Below, piece by piece: positions 41,681-49,808 of a DNA stretch of 64,000 bases. The notes below the pieces were generated by a model, which was not told the DNA's origin, did no database searches, and saw only the letters and a list, made by a program, of their open reading frames with translations. The translations under genes were made by a program, and so were the position numbers. Origin of the DNA: Candidatus Rhodoferax bjergmarkensis (lineage in GTDB: Bacteria > Pseudomonadota > Gammaproteobacteria > Burkholderiales > Burkholderiaceae_C); NCBI GenBank assembly GCA_016708345.1, contig JADJFX010000009.1:62001-126000 (forward strand). Direction: 5' to 3'. Positions within the stretch are counted from its first letter, which is position 1; every line of letters begins with the position of its first letter.

Positions 41681-43795
41681 ATGAAACAACTCTCTTTTGC
41701 CGTCGCCATCGTCGGCACATTTTCCGCCGCGTCCCTGTCAGCCCAAACCATCGCCACTCCCGCTGTGAGCCCGCCTGCCGTGCCTTCGCTGGCACCTGTC
41801 ATCGTCACGGCCAACCCATTGGGGGCCAGCGATCTGATCGTTCCTTCTGCCCAATACTCGGGTGCCGAACTGCTGCTGCGTGCCAAATCCACGCTCGGCG
41901 AAACGCTCGATGGCACGCCCGGGGTCAGCAGCACCTACTTTGGCCCCAACGCCAGCCGCCCCATCATCCGGGGTCTGGATGGTGACCGCATTCGTGTTCT
42001 GAACAATGGGGGCAGCTTGGACGATGCCTCGGGGCTGAGCTACGACCATGCGGTGGTGGCCGACCCCATGAGTCTTGAGCGTGTTGAAGTGCTGCGCGGC
42101 CCCGGCGCTTTGCAGTATGGCGGCAACGCGGTGGGTGGCGTTATCAATGTCATCGACAACCGGATTCCCCGCGACGTCTTGTTTGACGCGAGCGGTGGTG
42201 TCGCCGGCAAGGTGGACTTGGGCCTGGCAACGGGCAACCAAGAGCAAGGCGGGGGCTTTTTGCTGGAAACCGGAACGGATCGTTTTACGCTGCATGTGGA
42301 CGCCTTCAATCGCAGCACCGCTGACGTGAGCGTGCCGGTGTCGCTGGCGTGCAGCAAACCTGGCTCGCCCGCCGTGGCCAACAAAATCTGCAATTCGGCC
42401 AGTGAAACAAAGAGTGGTGCCGTGGGCGCAAGCGCATTCTTTGACCAGGGTTACATCGGAGCCGCCGTCAGCCGGTTTCGCAGTGATTACGGCACGGTGG
42501 CCGAGGACGAAGTCACCATCGGCATGAAATCTGACCGCTACGCCCTGGAAGGCGAGCTGCGCAAACTCCAGGGGCTGGTGCAAAGCGTCAAATGGCAAGT
42601 GGGACGCAATGAGTACGAGCACACGGAGTTTGAAGGGGCCACGGCTGGCACGGTATTCAAGAGCAGTGGCAATGATGTGCGTCTGCAAGCGCGCCATGCC
42701 AGGCTCGGTGCCTGGGACGGTGTGGTGGGCTTGCAGACCGAAACTGCACGCTTTTCCGCCGACGGAGACGAAGCCTTCGCACCCTACAGCCAAACCCGGC
42801 AGACAGCTGCTTTCATTTACGAGGAAATGGCCACAGGGTGGGGCAAATTAAGTGCTGGCGCTCGCACCGAATCGGTGCAAGTGGAGTCATTTGGCAATCC
42901 GCTGGTCGCGCGCTTCACGCCCGCAAGCCGCAGCTTCTCTCCTGCAAGCTATGCCGTGGGCGCGTTGTGGCAGGTCGCTGGCGATTGGCAGCTCAGCACC
43001 AATGTGGCCCACACTCAGCGTGCGCCCAAAGACTATGAGCTGTTTGCCAATGGCCCCCACCTGGCCACCCATGCCTATGAAGTCGGCAACCTCAATTTGG
43101 AGCAGGAGGTTTCCACCAATGTGGATGTGGGTGCCAGCTGGAAACGTGGTGCCCATCGATTTGGCGTCAGCGTGTTTGCCAACCGATTTGGCAATTACCT
43201 GGCGCAGCAGGCCAGCGGCATCAACCGCGATGCACAAGGCAACGGCGGCAATGGTGTGAGCGTGACCGACTCCGGTAATGGCGACAACACTTCGGCCGAG
43301 TCGGGTGGGGCTGCTGCCATTCTCCCGGAATACCTGTACACCCAAGTGCAGGCCCGCTTTGTGGGGCTGGAGGCCAGTGGCACGGTGCGTCTGGTGCAGG
43401 CTGGCCAGTTGCTTGACCTGGAATGGCGTGGCGACACGGTTCGCGCGGTCAACACCGCGACCGGCCAATTTTTGCCGCGCATAGCGCCCGCCCGCGCCGG
43501 GGCCACCCTCGTCTGGACGCAGGGGCCGTGGAGTTCGCGTTTGGGCGCAAGCCACTCCATGGCACAAAACGACGTACCAGCAGGGCAACTGAGCACCGGG
43601 TCTTACACCTTGTGGAACGCCGCGCTCAGCTACCGGCAAAAAATCGGCACCACCAGTGCGCTTTGGTTTGCCAGAATCGACAACCTGACCGACACCCTGG
43701 CCTACAGCGCCAGCTCGATCCTGTCCCAGACGGCACCCGGCAAGGCACCGCTGCCAGGGCGAACACTGAAAGTGGGCTTGCAAGCGAGTTTCTGA
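41681..43795 (+). CDS. ZnuD-like TonB-dependent receptor
   Basis: 704 residues: signal peptide (SAASLSAQ), TonB-box-like APVIVTAN, and a plug with LGETLDGTPGVSSTYFGPNA and RPIIRGLDGDRIRVLNNGG, closely matching the zinc receptor ZnuD. The barrel ends LKVGLQASF. An external segment with two Cys (SLACSKPGSPAVANKICNS) recalls a ZnuD surface loop. Zinc is the probable cargo. The last codons of the gene and the bases after it are duplicated at 46571-46738. Confidence 0.87.
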   Translation: MKQLSFAVAIVGTFSAASLSAQTIATPAVSPPAVPSLAPVIVTANPLGASDLIVPSAQYSGAELLLRAKSTLGETLDGTPGVSSTYFGPNASRPIIRGLDGDRIRVLNNGGSLDDASGLSYDHAVVADPMSLERVEVLRGPGALQYGGNAVGGVINVIDNRIPRDVLFDASGGVAGKVDLGLATGNQEQGGGFLLETGTDRFTLHVDAFNRSTADVSVPVSLACSKPGSPAVANKICNSASETKSGAVGASAFFDQGYIGAAVSRFRSDYGTVAEDEVTIGMKSDRYALEGELRKLQGLVQSVKWQVGRNEYEHTEFEGATAGTVFKSSGNDVRLQARHARLGAWDGVVGLQTETARFSADGDEAFAPYSQTRQTAAFIYEEMATGWGKLSAGARTESVQVESFGNPLVARFTPASRSFSPASYAVGALWQVAGDWQLSTNVAHTQRAPKDYELFANGPHLATHAYEVGNLNLEQEVSTNVDVGASWKRGAHRFGVSVFANRFGNYLAQQASGINRDAQGNGGNGVSVTDSGNGDNTSAESGGAAAILPEYLYTQVQARFVGLEASGTVRLVQAGQLLDLEWRGDTVRAVNTATGQFLPRIAPARAGATLVWTQGPWSSRLGASHSMAQNDVPAGQLSTGSYTLWNAALSYRQKIGTTSALWFARIDNLTDTLAYSASSILSQTAPGKAPLPGRTLKVGLQASF

Positions 43796-43829
43796 CCCGC
43801 TTTTTGATACGCTTTGTGACACCTAGGGG

Positions 43830-43890
43830 CTATCAATTGCTACATAATTGATAGCTGCTTGCGCAGGTAATACGTGCGCAAGCAGCCAAA
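43830..43890. repeat. Dispersed palindromic repeat copy
   Basis: Contains CTATCAATTGCTACATAATT, then GATAGCTGCTTGCGCAG and TACGTGCGCAAGCAGC, the fullest copy of the family in the window. It lies between the ZnuD-like gene and the converging foldase gene and may act as a terminator hairpin. A diverged duplicate is at 46649-46709. Confidence 0.7.
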
Positions 43891-43919
43891 AACATGCCTA
43901 ATTTTTGGGGCGAGGGAAG

Positions 43920-44771
43920 TTACTGACTGTTGGCGCTCGCTGGCAAATACTTGGCCCGGAACTGTTTGATCAGTTTCTCGGCCTCTGGGGGCTCCAGTTT
44001 GTCCAAGTCATTCTTGTACAGCAGCAGTTTTTCTTCAAACAAGTTGTAGGGGTTTTTTGTGGCGTCCAGCTTGTCGCCGCTGATGCCAAACATGTCCTGG
44101 GTCAGCTTGTTCAGCAAGGCTTCTTTTTCGGCACCCCCTGCCACCTTGTCATTCAGAATGCCGGACTTGCGGGCGGTGTACTCCATGGTTTTGAGTTCAC
44201 CACCAAACAGCAGGTCGGCAGTTTCTTCACCAAAAGTTTGTTGCTGGTGCTTCTGCATTTTGCCAATGAGCTCCAGAGTTTCTTTGGGGCTTTCAGGCAT
44301 TTTCCAGTCTTTGGCCTTGTCCCCGATGGAGTACTCAAAATCCACGAACTTTTTGTAAAGCGCAAACAGCTTTTCGGCATCTTCTGGCTGTAGGGTGGAA
44401 AACAGGTGCTGACGAATGGCCTCGGTATTGGCCTGCAGTGTTGCGCCTGCATGAAATTCGGTTTGAAGATAGCGGAAATAGTCGACCGTTCCGCGGTTGA
44501 CAAGCTCGCTGGCGGCGTAGCTTTTGTTCAGCATTTGGGGGTCATCCCGTTGCTCATTGAGTCCCGTGTCTTTGAGTGCAATCTGGTTCCTGGGATCAAC
44601 GATGTAGCTGGACAGGAAGGGGTTGGGGCTTTCTCGTGTTATGCCGGGTCCATTCGATTGCTTCGCTTCCAGGGAGGCTGAAGCGTCCTCAGACGTGGCA
44701 GAGTAGCCAAGCCACAGCCCGAAGGCTGCTGCTGCCAGGATGGCGATAGAAACTGTCTTTCTCATACGCAA
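43920..44771 (-). CDS. Short lipase foldase-like (Lif) protein
   Basis: 283 residues: N-terminal membrane anchor (VSIAILAAAAFGLWLGYSAT), variable linker, then a helical domain. The segment GTVDYFRYLQTEFHAGATL may correspond to the Lif hallmark RxxFDYxLSAxGE, though it is diverged. Lif proteins stay anchored in the inner membrane and fold secreted lipases in the periplasm. It lies downstream of the ricin-lipase gene at 44908-46335, the usual lipase-foldase order, with a terminator-like hairpin between them. Two broken copies occur at 46739-47083 and 49489-49725. Confidence 0.65.
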   Translation of the reverse strand: MRMRKTVSIAILAAAAFGLWLGYSATSEDASASLEAKQSNGPGITRESPNPFLSSYIVDPRNQIALKDTGLNEQRDDPQMLNKSYAASELVNRGTVDYFRYLQTEFHAGATLQANTEAIRQHLFSTLQPEDAEKLFALYKKFVDFEYSIGDKAKDWKMPESPKETLELIGKMQKHQQQTFGEETADLLFGGELKTMEYTARKSGILNDKVAGGAEKEALLNKLTQDMFGISGDKLDATKNPYNLFEEKLLLYKNDLDKLEPPEAEKLIKQFRAKYLPASANSQ

Positions 44772-44851
44772 TTAATTCTCAAAAAATAACCCAAAGCCGC
44801 TGCTCACAACAAGCACCAACTTCGCTCAAAAAATGGTAACAACCATTAGAA

Positions 44852-44880
44852 AACCCCCAGTTGGCTGGCAACTGGGGGTT
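44852..44880 (-). terminator. Rho-independent terminator after the first ricin-lipase gene
   Basis: AACCCCCAGTT and AACTGGGGGTT form an 11-bp stem around a 7-base loop. On the minus strand it is followed by TTTTCT. It lies between the lipase stop and the foldase start, so it could lower foldase expression relative to lipase. Confidence 0.8.
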
Positions 44881-44907
44881 CTTTTCAACCAAGCGGGGCG
44901 AGCTGAA

Positions 44908-46335
44908 TCAATAGCCTGCTGTCTTCAGGTTGGCAACCACATTGCGGTAAAACGCGGGGCCGTCAAAGCCGGGGGTCAAACCGGGGAAAATCAAAATGCC
45001 ACGGTCGGTAATACCAAAGTGGGTCAGGCCACCATAACCCGCCGTCACACCCACATTGGTGCCCTTGAACGTGCCAAAGGGTGCGGAGGATGTGGGTACG
45101 GCACCGTCGTTGTAGGGCTCTTTCGGATTGGGTGCGAGGTTGCCCATCACATAGCCGGTGGCGAGCAAGGCGACGTCCAGCTGCTTGAGGGTGTCGGGCT
45201 TGATTTCAGCGGCGTAGCTTTGGGACAGGATGCCGGTGTAACCGCCCAGGCTGTTCCACTTGTTGTTGGTGGTCACCATATCGGCCCGGCGCATGGGGGC
45301 AGCAGCGGCTACGAAATCAGGATTGCGGTCACCCTGCAAGAAGCTCAGAATTTTGACGGCAAAGCCCAAGTAAGGCTGCAGCCCGGAAGTGAACACCCAG
45401 TCGGCCAAGGCCGTGCCACGGTGCGGAGTTGCCATGGTGGTGATGGAGGCGATTTTGTCCTTCATGGTGGGGTAGAGGTACAACATTTCGCGCGTATCCA
45501 AGCCACCCTTGGAGTGGCCAATGATGTTGACCTTGCCCAAGTTCAAACCACCCGGGTTGCTGGTGGATGCGGGGTCGGTAATTTGCAGAATGCGTTTTTT
45601 GAGCTGGTCTGCATTCGAGGTGGTGGAGCCCCAAGCATCCTGCTCGCCACCGAAAACCGTGGCACCACGTGCGCGCAGATTGGCGGGGATTCGTCCAAAG
45701 TAGTTGTAGCCCAGCGTGTTGTCCTTCAGCGCAATACCGTGCAGCAGCAATACCGGGTATTTGGTGTTGCAGGCCTGGCTACCGCTGGTGGGAGCGGCGG
45801 CAGCCGACGTTACGGGGGTAAACGTCCACTTCTGGTTGTCTCCCGTGCCGCTGGTGTATTGAAGAACTTGGGCGTCATTGGCCGTGGACGCAGTTTGCAC
45901 CGCCAGCATTTTGCCGCTGTGCTTGGCCTTGATTTTGAAATAACCACTGCCGACATCCTCAAGAATGAATCGCTGGTTATTGTTGCCGTTGAAGTGGTAT
46001 TGCTGCAGATAGGCTTTCTCCAGCGTCGAAGCGCCCTGAATATCGGCCACCTTCTGGCTCTTGGCGCTGATCATCATGTAGGTTTCGGGGTTGGTATCGG
46101 AGGTTTTCTCGATATACCACTTTTGGTGCTCTGCGCCGCTGTAGGTGTACTGCACCACGTTCTGCGCATCGGCGGTGGAGCCGCCCTTGACCGTCAAGGC
46201 TTTGCCACTGTGTTTTACCGTGAGCTTGTAAAAACCATCGGTCAGACAATGGCCGTTAAGCGAAAACAAAAGAAAAAAAGAACCCAGAAAAGCGGTGCGA
46301 ATTGAAGTCAAAGGACTCCGTTTGAATCGGTTCAT
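44908..46335 (-). CDS. Secreted lipase with N-terminal ricin-type lectin domain, copy A
   Basis: 475 residues: signal peptide (FFLLFSLNGHC), beta-trefoil ricin-B-like domain (residues about 30-165; repeated QYxxxGxxxQKW/NNQRF motifs) and an alpha/beta hydrolase of the Pseudomonas/Burkholderia lipase type with YPVLLLHGIALKD, nucleophile elbow IIGHSKGGLDTR, probable acid Asp in EPYNDGAVP and His in GGLTHFGITD. The lectin domain probably binds carbohydrate or another surface. Lipases with a ricin domain in front are unusual. GGAG precedes the ATG at 46335. A paralogue lies at 49809-51236. Confidence 0.88.
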   Translation of the reverse strand: MNRFKRSPLTSIRTAFLGSFFLLFSLNGHCLTDGFYKLTVKHSGKALTVKGGSTADAQNVVQYTYSGAEHQKWYIEKTSDTNPETYMMISAKSQKVADIQGASTLEKAYLQQYHFNGNNNQRFILEDVGSGYFKIKAKHSGKMLAVQTASTANDAQVLQYTSGTGDNQKWTFTPVTSAAAAPTSGSQACNTKYPVLLLHGIALKDNTLGYNYFGRIPANLRARGATVFGGEQDAWGSTTSNADQLKKRILQITDPASTSNPGGLNLGKVNIIGHSKGGLDTREMLYLYPTMKDKIASITTMATPHRGTALADWVFTSGLQPYLGFAVKILSFLQGDRNPDFVAAAAPMRRADMVTTNNKWNSLGGYTGILSQSYAAEIKPDTLKQLDVALLATGYVMGNLAPNPKEPYNDGAVPTSSAPFGTFKGTNVGVTAGYGGLTHFGITDRGILIFPGLTPGFDGPAFYRNVVANLKTAGY

Positions 46336-46484
46336 AGCGTATCTCCACGTTTTTGTATTTGAAAAATCAGCCGATAACTTCATTTTGAGGCGACAAAAAA
46401 GGCTTTTCAATCAGGGTTTACGTGGATGGGTTGGCAAATAACGCGCAAAATCGAACAAATATTCTCAATTTGGCGTTTGATTTC

Positions 46485-46497
46485 GGTAATTTTTCAC
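46485..46497 (-). promoter_or_regulatory. Shared upstream motif GTGAAAAATTACC (copy 1)
   Basis: Lies 150 bases before the start codon of lipase A. The same 13-mer occurs 150 bases before lipase B (51386-51398) and 140 bases before the small repeat-protein gene (54368-54380). The 18-mer TGTGAAAAATTACCGAAA is identical here and at the third site. Candidate binding site for a common activator; the rest of the 400-base gap holds no gene until the duplicated receptor tail. Confidence 0.5.
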
Positions 46498-46570
46498 AGA
46501 TTGAGAAAGAAATTTAATAGATAACGCTCAATGTGATTGTTTTTTGACGCTGCCGTCGGCCATGGAGCTC

Positions 46571-46738
46571 AGCACCGGGGCAAACGTTCCAGGTGGGTTG
46601 CAAGCGAGTTTCTGGCTGCATCCTGTTCCGCTTTGTCAGCCTGGCAGGCTATCAACTGCTATGTAATTTATAGCTGCTGGCGCAAGTAATACGTGCGCTA
46701 ACTGCCAAAAACATGCCTGGGTTTTGGGGCGAGGGAAA
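46571..46738 (+). repeat. Duplicated tail of the ZnuD-like gene plus dispersed repeat
   Basis: The sequence aligns with 43746-43919: a diverged receptor C-terminus (GQTFQVGLQASF, stop codon lost), a second copy of the dispersed repeat (46649-46709) and CCAAAAACATGCCT with GGGGCGAGGGAA. It leads directly into the broken foldase copy. This shows that the lipase region arose by duplicating a segment that began in the receptor gene. Confidence 0.7.
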
Positions 46739-47083
46739 TTACGGACTGTTGACGCTCGCTGGCAAATACCTGGCCCGGAAGGTGTTGATCATTTTTTCTC
46801 TTTCAGGTAGCTCCAGCTTGAGGATGCCGGCGCGACGTGCGGTGTACTCCATCGTCTTGAACTCGCCGCCAAAGAGTAAATCTGAGGCGTCCTCACCAAA
46901 ATGCTGCTGTTGAACTTACTGCATTTTTTCAATCAGCACCAGCGTTTCATCCGCGCTTTGCGGCATTTTCCAGTTCTTGGTCTTGTCGCCCAGCGAGAAC
47001 TCAAAATCGACAAACTTCTTGTAGGGCGTAAACAGCTTTTAGGCCTCTTCTTTGGGCAGGATCGAGAGCAGGTGCTGTGGAAG
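46739..47083 (-). pseudogene. Broken copy of the short foldase gene
   Basis: On the minus strand it encodes residues matching 121-206 and 258-283 of the intact foldase, joined without the 51 residues between (GIL followed by KLE). Two in-frame stops interrupt it: GAA became TAA in EEA*KLF, and AAG became TAA after KMQ. The N-terminal 120 residues are absent. It cannot make a working foldase. The missing 51-residue part is present at 49489-49725. Confidence 0.85.
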
Positions 47084-47117
47084 GTAGTATGGGCAGTGGT
47101 GCCTTCTCATGCCCTGC

Positions 47118-48245
47118 TTAACCTGACCGTGCAGCCCTGCCGGCCTGGCCGTTTTGCGCCCGGATGGACTCCAGAATCTGGACCTCCCGCAATTCTTCGG
47201 CGCTGAACTGCGAGCGCTCCAGATCTTTGACCATCAGGTCTTTGGCTTGTGCACTAAGAGCTGATTGGCGCAAGATTCCGTCCTTTGCATTACGGTAGTT
47301 TTGCAGGCGCTGCATCCAGGCCGCATGCTCTTGGTCGACCATCGCTAGGCGCTGAGCCTCTTGGGCCCCATACAGCTCCGTGCGCAGGCTGCGAATCGTT
47401 TCGTCGTTGCCGCCCTGGGCCCGAAGGGCCTCGATGCGCTGGTTCAGCGCGGCCTCTTTGCGCTCTTGCTGAACACGTGCACGCTGCTCCGCTGGCAAAA
47501 GCAGCTCCGCCTGCGCAATCATCGACTCCTTGTTGGCCGGATTGAGGGACGCATTGGCCTGTGCTTCAAGATGTCCAATGGTATAGGCGTCGTAGGCTTC
47601 ATCGTCCTTGAAGAATGCGTCCGCTACTTGCGTGCCGAGGAACTGGCGCCGCGCCGCCGCGCGCTGGTTCATGGCCGCTTTGATGTCACCCAGCGTGGCC
47701 ATTTGATCGCCGCCGCCTTTGCCGCTCATGGCGGAGTCTGAGGAGGGTTCAAAGCGCTTCAGGCCCTGTTTGTACGCCAGGTAGGCACGCAAGATGTCCA
47801 GTGCTTCGCCTGCTGCGGCTTGGGGCAGCAGGCCGCGCAGATATTCTTCGATACGCCCTTGCGATTTCTCCATGCCTTCCTCGGTGTGTGCGGACAGGAA
47901 GAACTCGAACAGCCCGGCCAGGTCGCGCGTCACCACCAGCCGGCCGTTGGCATCGGATGCAATATTCCAGTGGACATCAAGGCCGGTCAGCGAATTGGGC
48001 AGCCGCCCGTAGCGCGACACGGCCTCGTATTCGGCCAGCGTTCGAAAGCGGCGCACCGGCGCGCCAGCAGCAGCGCTGTCACCATGGCCGGTCTGCACAA
48101 AGTAGGTGTTAGCGGGTGCCGCCGACCCGCTTGCCATACTGTGCTTGGACGGCTCAGGTGGGGTGGCGCTGAAGTGCCAGAATGCGGCACCCGCACCCAG
48201 CACCAGCAGCGCGCCCATGCCCAGGCGACGTGCCTTGGCCTGCAT
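47118..48245 (-). CDS. Lipase-specific foldase (lipase secretion chaperone)
   Basis: 375 residues: N-terminal membrane anchor (GALLVLGAGAAFWHF), linker, then the Lif domain with the hallmark-like RDLAGLFEFFLSAHTEEG (compare RxxFDYxLSAxGE) and a long, mostly helical embrace domain (AELLLPAEQRARVQQ). It follows the lipase gene at 48248-49315 with two bases between stop and start, the canonical pair, and should fold that lipase in the periplasm before type II secretion. Confidence 0.9.
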   Translation of the reverse strand: MQAKARRLGMGALLVLGAGAAFWHFSATPPEPSKHSMASGSAAPANTYFVQTGHGDSAAAGAPVRRFRTLAEYEAVSRYGRLPNSLTGLDVHWNIASDANGRLVVTRDLAGLFEFFLSAHTEEGMEKSQGRIEEYLRGLLPQAAAGEALDILRAYLAYKQGLKRFEPSSDSAMSGKGGGDQMATLGDIKAAMNQRAAARRQFLGTQVADAFFKDDEAYDAYTIGHLEAQANASLNPANKESMIAQAELLLPAEQRARVQQERKEAALNQRIEALRAQGGNDETIRSLRTELYGAQEAQRLAMVDQEHAAWMQRLQNYRNAKDGILRQSALSAQAKDLMVKDLERSQFSAEELREVQILESIRAQNGQAGRAARSG

Positions 48246-48247
48246 GT

Positions 48248-49315
48248 TCAGCGACCTGCCAGCTTCAGACGATTGGCATGCGCGCTATACACCGATACCG
48301 GGTCTGAGGCACCTGAGGCCAGCAGGCCCAGAATCTGGTTCTGCTCGTCCACATGGTTCCAGTAGTAGCTTGAATTGATGTTCTTGCCAAACTGGGCGCT
48401 CGACACCGGGACGAAGGAGTCAGCGTTGCCTTTGTAGCCCACCCAATTGCTCATCATGCGAATCGCAGCCAGGACGTAGTCCGCTGGGTCCTCCCACCTG
48501 GTGATGGCAGATGTGCCAACATTGCCGGCAAAGGAGTAAAAGAGAATCGCGTTGGGATCGCTCACTGATTTTTCAGCGCCCTGACCATTGCCCGCCCACT
48601 TGCCCGGTACCTTGGCGTCCGCCCCATATTGCAAGGTTCCGTAGCTGCCACCCGTCGGCACACCGGCGCTGGGGTATTTGGCATTGAACTGCTTGATACC
48701 GGTCTGGGTGAAATCGTTCAACACGGCATTGGCGTCTTGCTGATTGATCCAGTCCAGCCGACCGCTGAACACGGCCAACGCATTGCCGGCAAGATTGCAA
48801 ACCGCAACGATGCCGTCCACCACCCACTTGGGCACCAGGCTCGTCGATTCGGCCAGAGGTACGCCGTAATGGGGAGTGGATACGGTGGTGATGGATGCAA
48901 TGTTGTTTTCCATCAGTTTGGCCGCCACGCGCGAGGTGGTACCGCCATGGCTGTGCGCAATGATGTTGACCTTGTGCGCCGGGGTCAGGGTGGTGACCTT
49001 ATAGTGGGACTTGAGAATGCGGGTGATTTCGTTCTTCAGCGCTATACCGCGTTCTTCTGTTGACATCCAAGCCGACAGCGACACGTTGTAGGTCTTTTGA
49101 CCGCCGGAATATTTCTGGATGCCGTCGCCCACCTTGTAGAAGTATTCGACCGATCCAAACAGTTTGTCAAAGCCCATGACGCCGGGCACCATGATGATGG
49201 GGTATTTGGTTTGGGTGTCACCTGAGACCCAGGCGTGGGCCGGTGCAGCCAGTGCGAGCAACGAGCTCAGGGCGATGGTTGAAGATAATAGTTTTACAGT
49301 ATTTAACTTGCGCAT
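48248..49315 (-). CDS. Secreted triacylglycerol lipase, family I.1/I.2 type
   Basis: 355 residues: signal peptide (LLALAAPAHA), then a Pseudomonas/Burkholderia-type lipase: YPIIMVPGVMGFDKLFG (oxyanion hole), nucleophile elbow IIAHSHGGTTSRVAA where the usual GHSxGG begins with Ala, Asp in NADSFVPVSSAQFG and catalytic His in YYWNHVDEQNQILG. It hydrolyses long-chain triacylglycerols outside the cell after folding by the adjacent chaperone. AAGGAAAG precedes the ATG at 49315. There is no ricin domain, unlike its two neighbours. Confidence 0.92.
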   Translation of the reverse strand: MRKLNTVKLLSSTIALSSLLALAAPAHAWVSGDTQTKYPIIMVPGVMGFDKLFGSVEYFYKVGDGIQKYSGGQKTYNVSLSAWMSTEERGIALKNEITRILKSHYKVTTLTPAHKVNIIAHSHGGTTSRVAAKLMENNIASITTVSTPHYGVPLAESTSLVPKWVVDGIVAVCNLAGNALAVFSGRLDWINQQDANAVLNDFTQTGIKQFNAKYPSAGVPTGGSYGTLQYGADAKVPGKWAGNGQGAEKSVSDPNAILFYSFAGNVGTSAITRWEDPADYVLAAIRMMSNWVGYKGNADSFVPVSSAQFGKNINSSYYWNHVDEQNQILGLLASGASDPVSVYSAHANRLKLAGR

Positions 49316-49469
49316 TTTCTTTCCTTGGATGAGTGGGAAACCGGGGAGCCGAGAAATGGGTTTAGCTGCTTGTGTTAGCGGGCAAAAGTCCAAAGTCACG
49401 GTTGTGACAGAACAGTAGGATAATGCGCGATGCTAATTTTCCGATGAGGGGAAACCCTTGAAAGGAGTT

Positions 49470-49505
49470 AAAACGAACAAAAAAATATTCATATTTGTTC
49501 GTTTT
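49470..49505. terminator. AT-rich 12-bp hairpin upstream of the lipase
   Basis: AAAACGAACAAA and TTTGTTCGTTTT pair perfectly around a 12-base loop. It lies at the end of the foldase remnant and 155 bases before the family I lipase start. The T-rich arm suits a terminator on either strand; an operator role is also possible. Confidence 0.5.
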
Positions 49506-49725
49506 TGTACGCCAGCAGCTTTTCTTCAAATTGGTTGTAGGGGGGTCTTCGCTTCGAGCTTCTCGGCTTCGGCATCAAATATGTCGGTGGCCAGCTTTTT
49601 CAGCAAGGCCTCTTTGTTGCTGCCTGAAGCGGCGCTGTCGTTGCTCCACATAGCCCAGTTCAATGCCGACGAGGATAGCCACCCCAATGGCAAGCACTTG
49701 GTTTTTTTGTGTGCACTGAATCTCA
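49489..49725 (-). pseudogene. Second foldase remnant
   Basis: Minus-strand pieces in shifted frames: KNQVLAIGVAILVGIELGY, resembling the N-terminal anchor, then NDSAASGSNKEALLKKLATD up to KTPPYNQFEEKLLAYKN, matching residues 207-254 of the intact short foldase. A one-base slip in a C run (near 49541-49546) separates the last part. This is the segment deleted from the other broken copy at 46739-47083. It follows lipase B, where a foldase gene is expected. Confidence 0.7.
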
Positions 49726-49751
49726 AATAGTTGCTGCGGGTTGGCCGAAAA

Positions 49752-49787
49752 AACTTCTCCCCACCGACTATCCAGCGGGGAGTAGTT
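49752..49787 (-). terminator. Terminator after the second ricin-lipase gene
   Basis: The arms AAACTTCTCCCC and GGGGAGTAGTTT pair with one T-T mismatch around a 13-base loop, 22 bases after the lipase B stop codon. Position matches the terminator after lipase A. Confidence 0.65.
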
Positions 49788-49808
49788 TGGCAGGCGTTTG
49801 ACGCCCGG

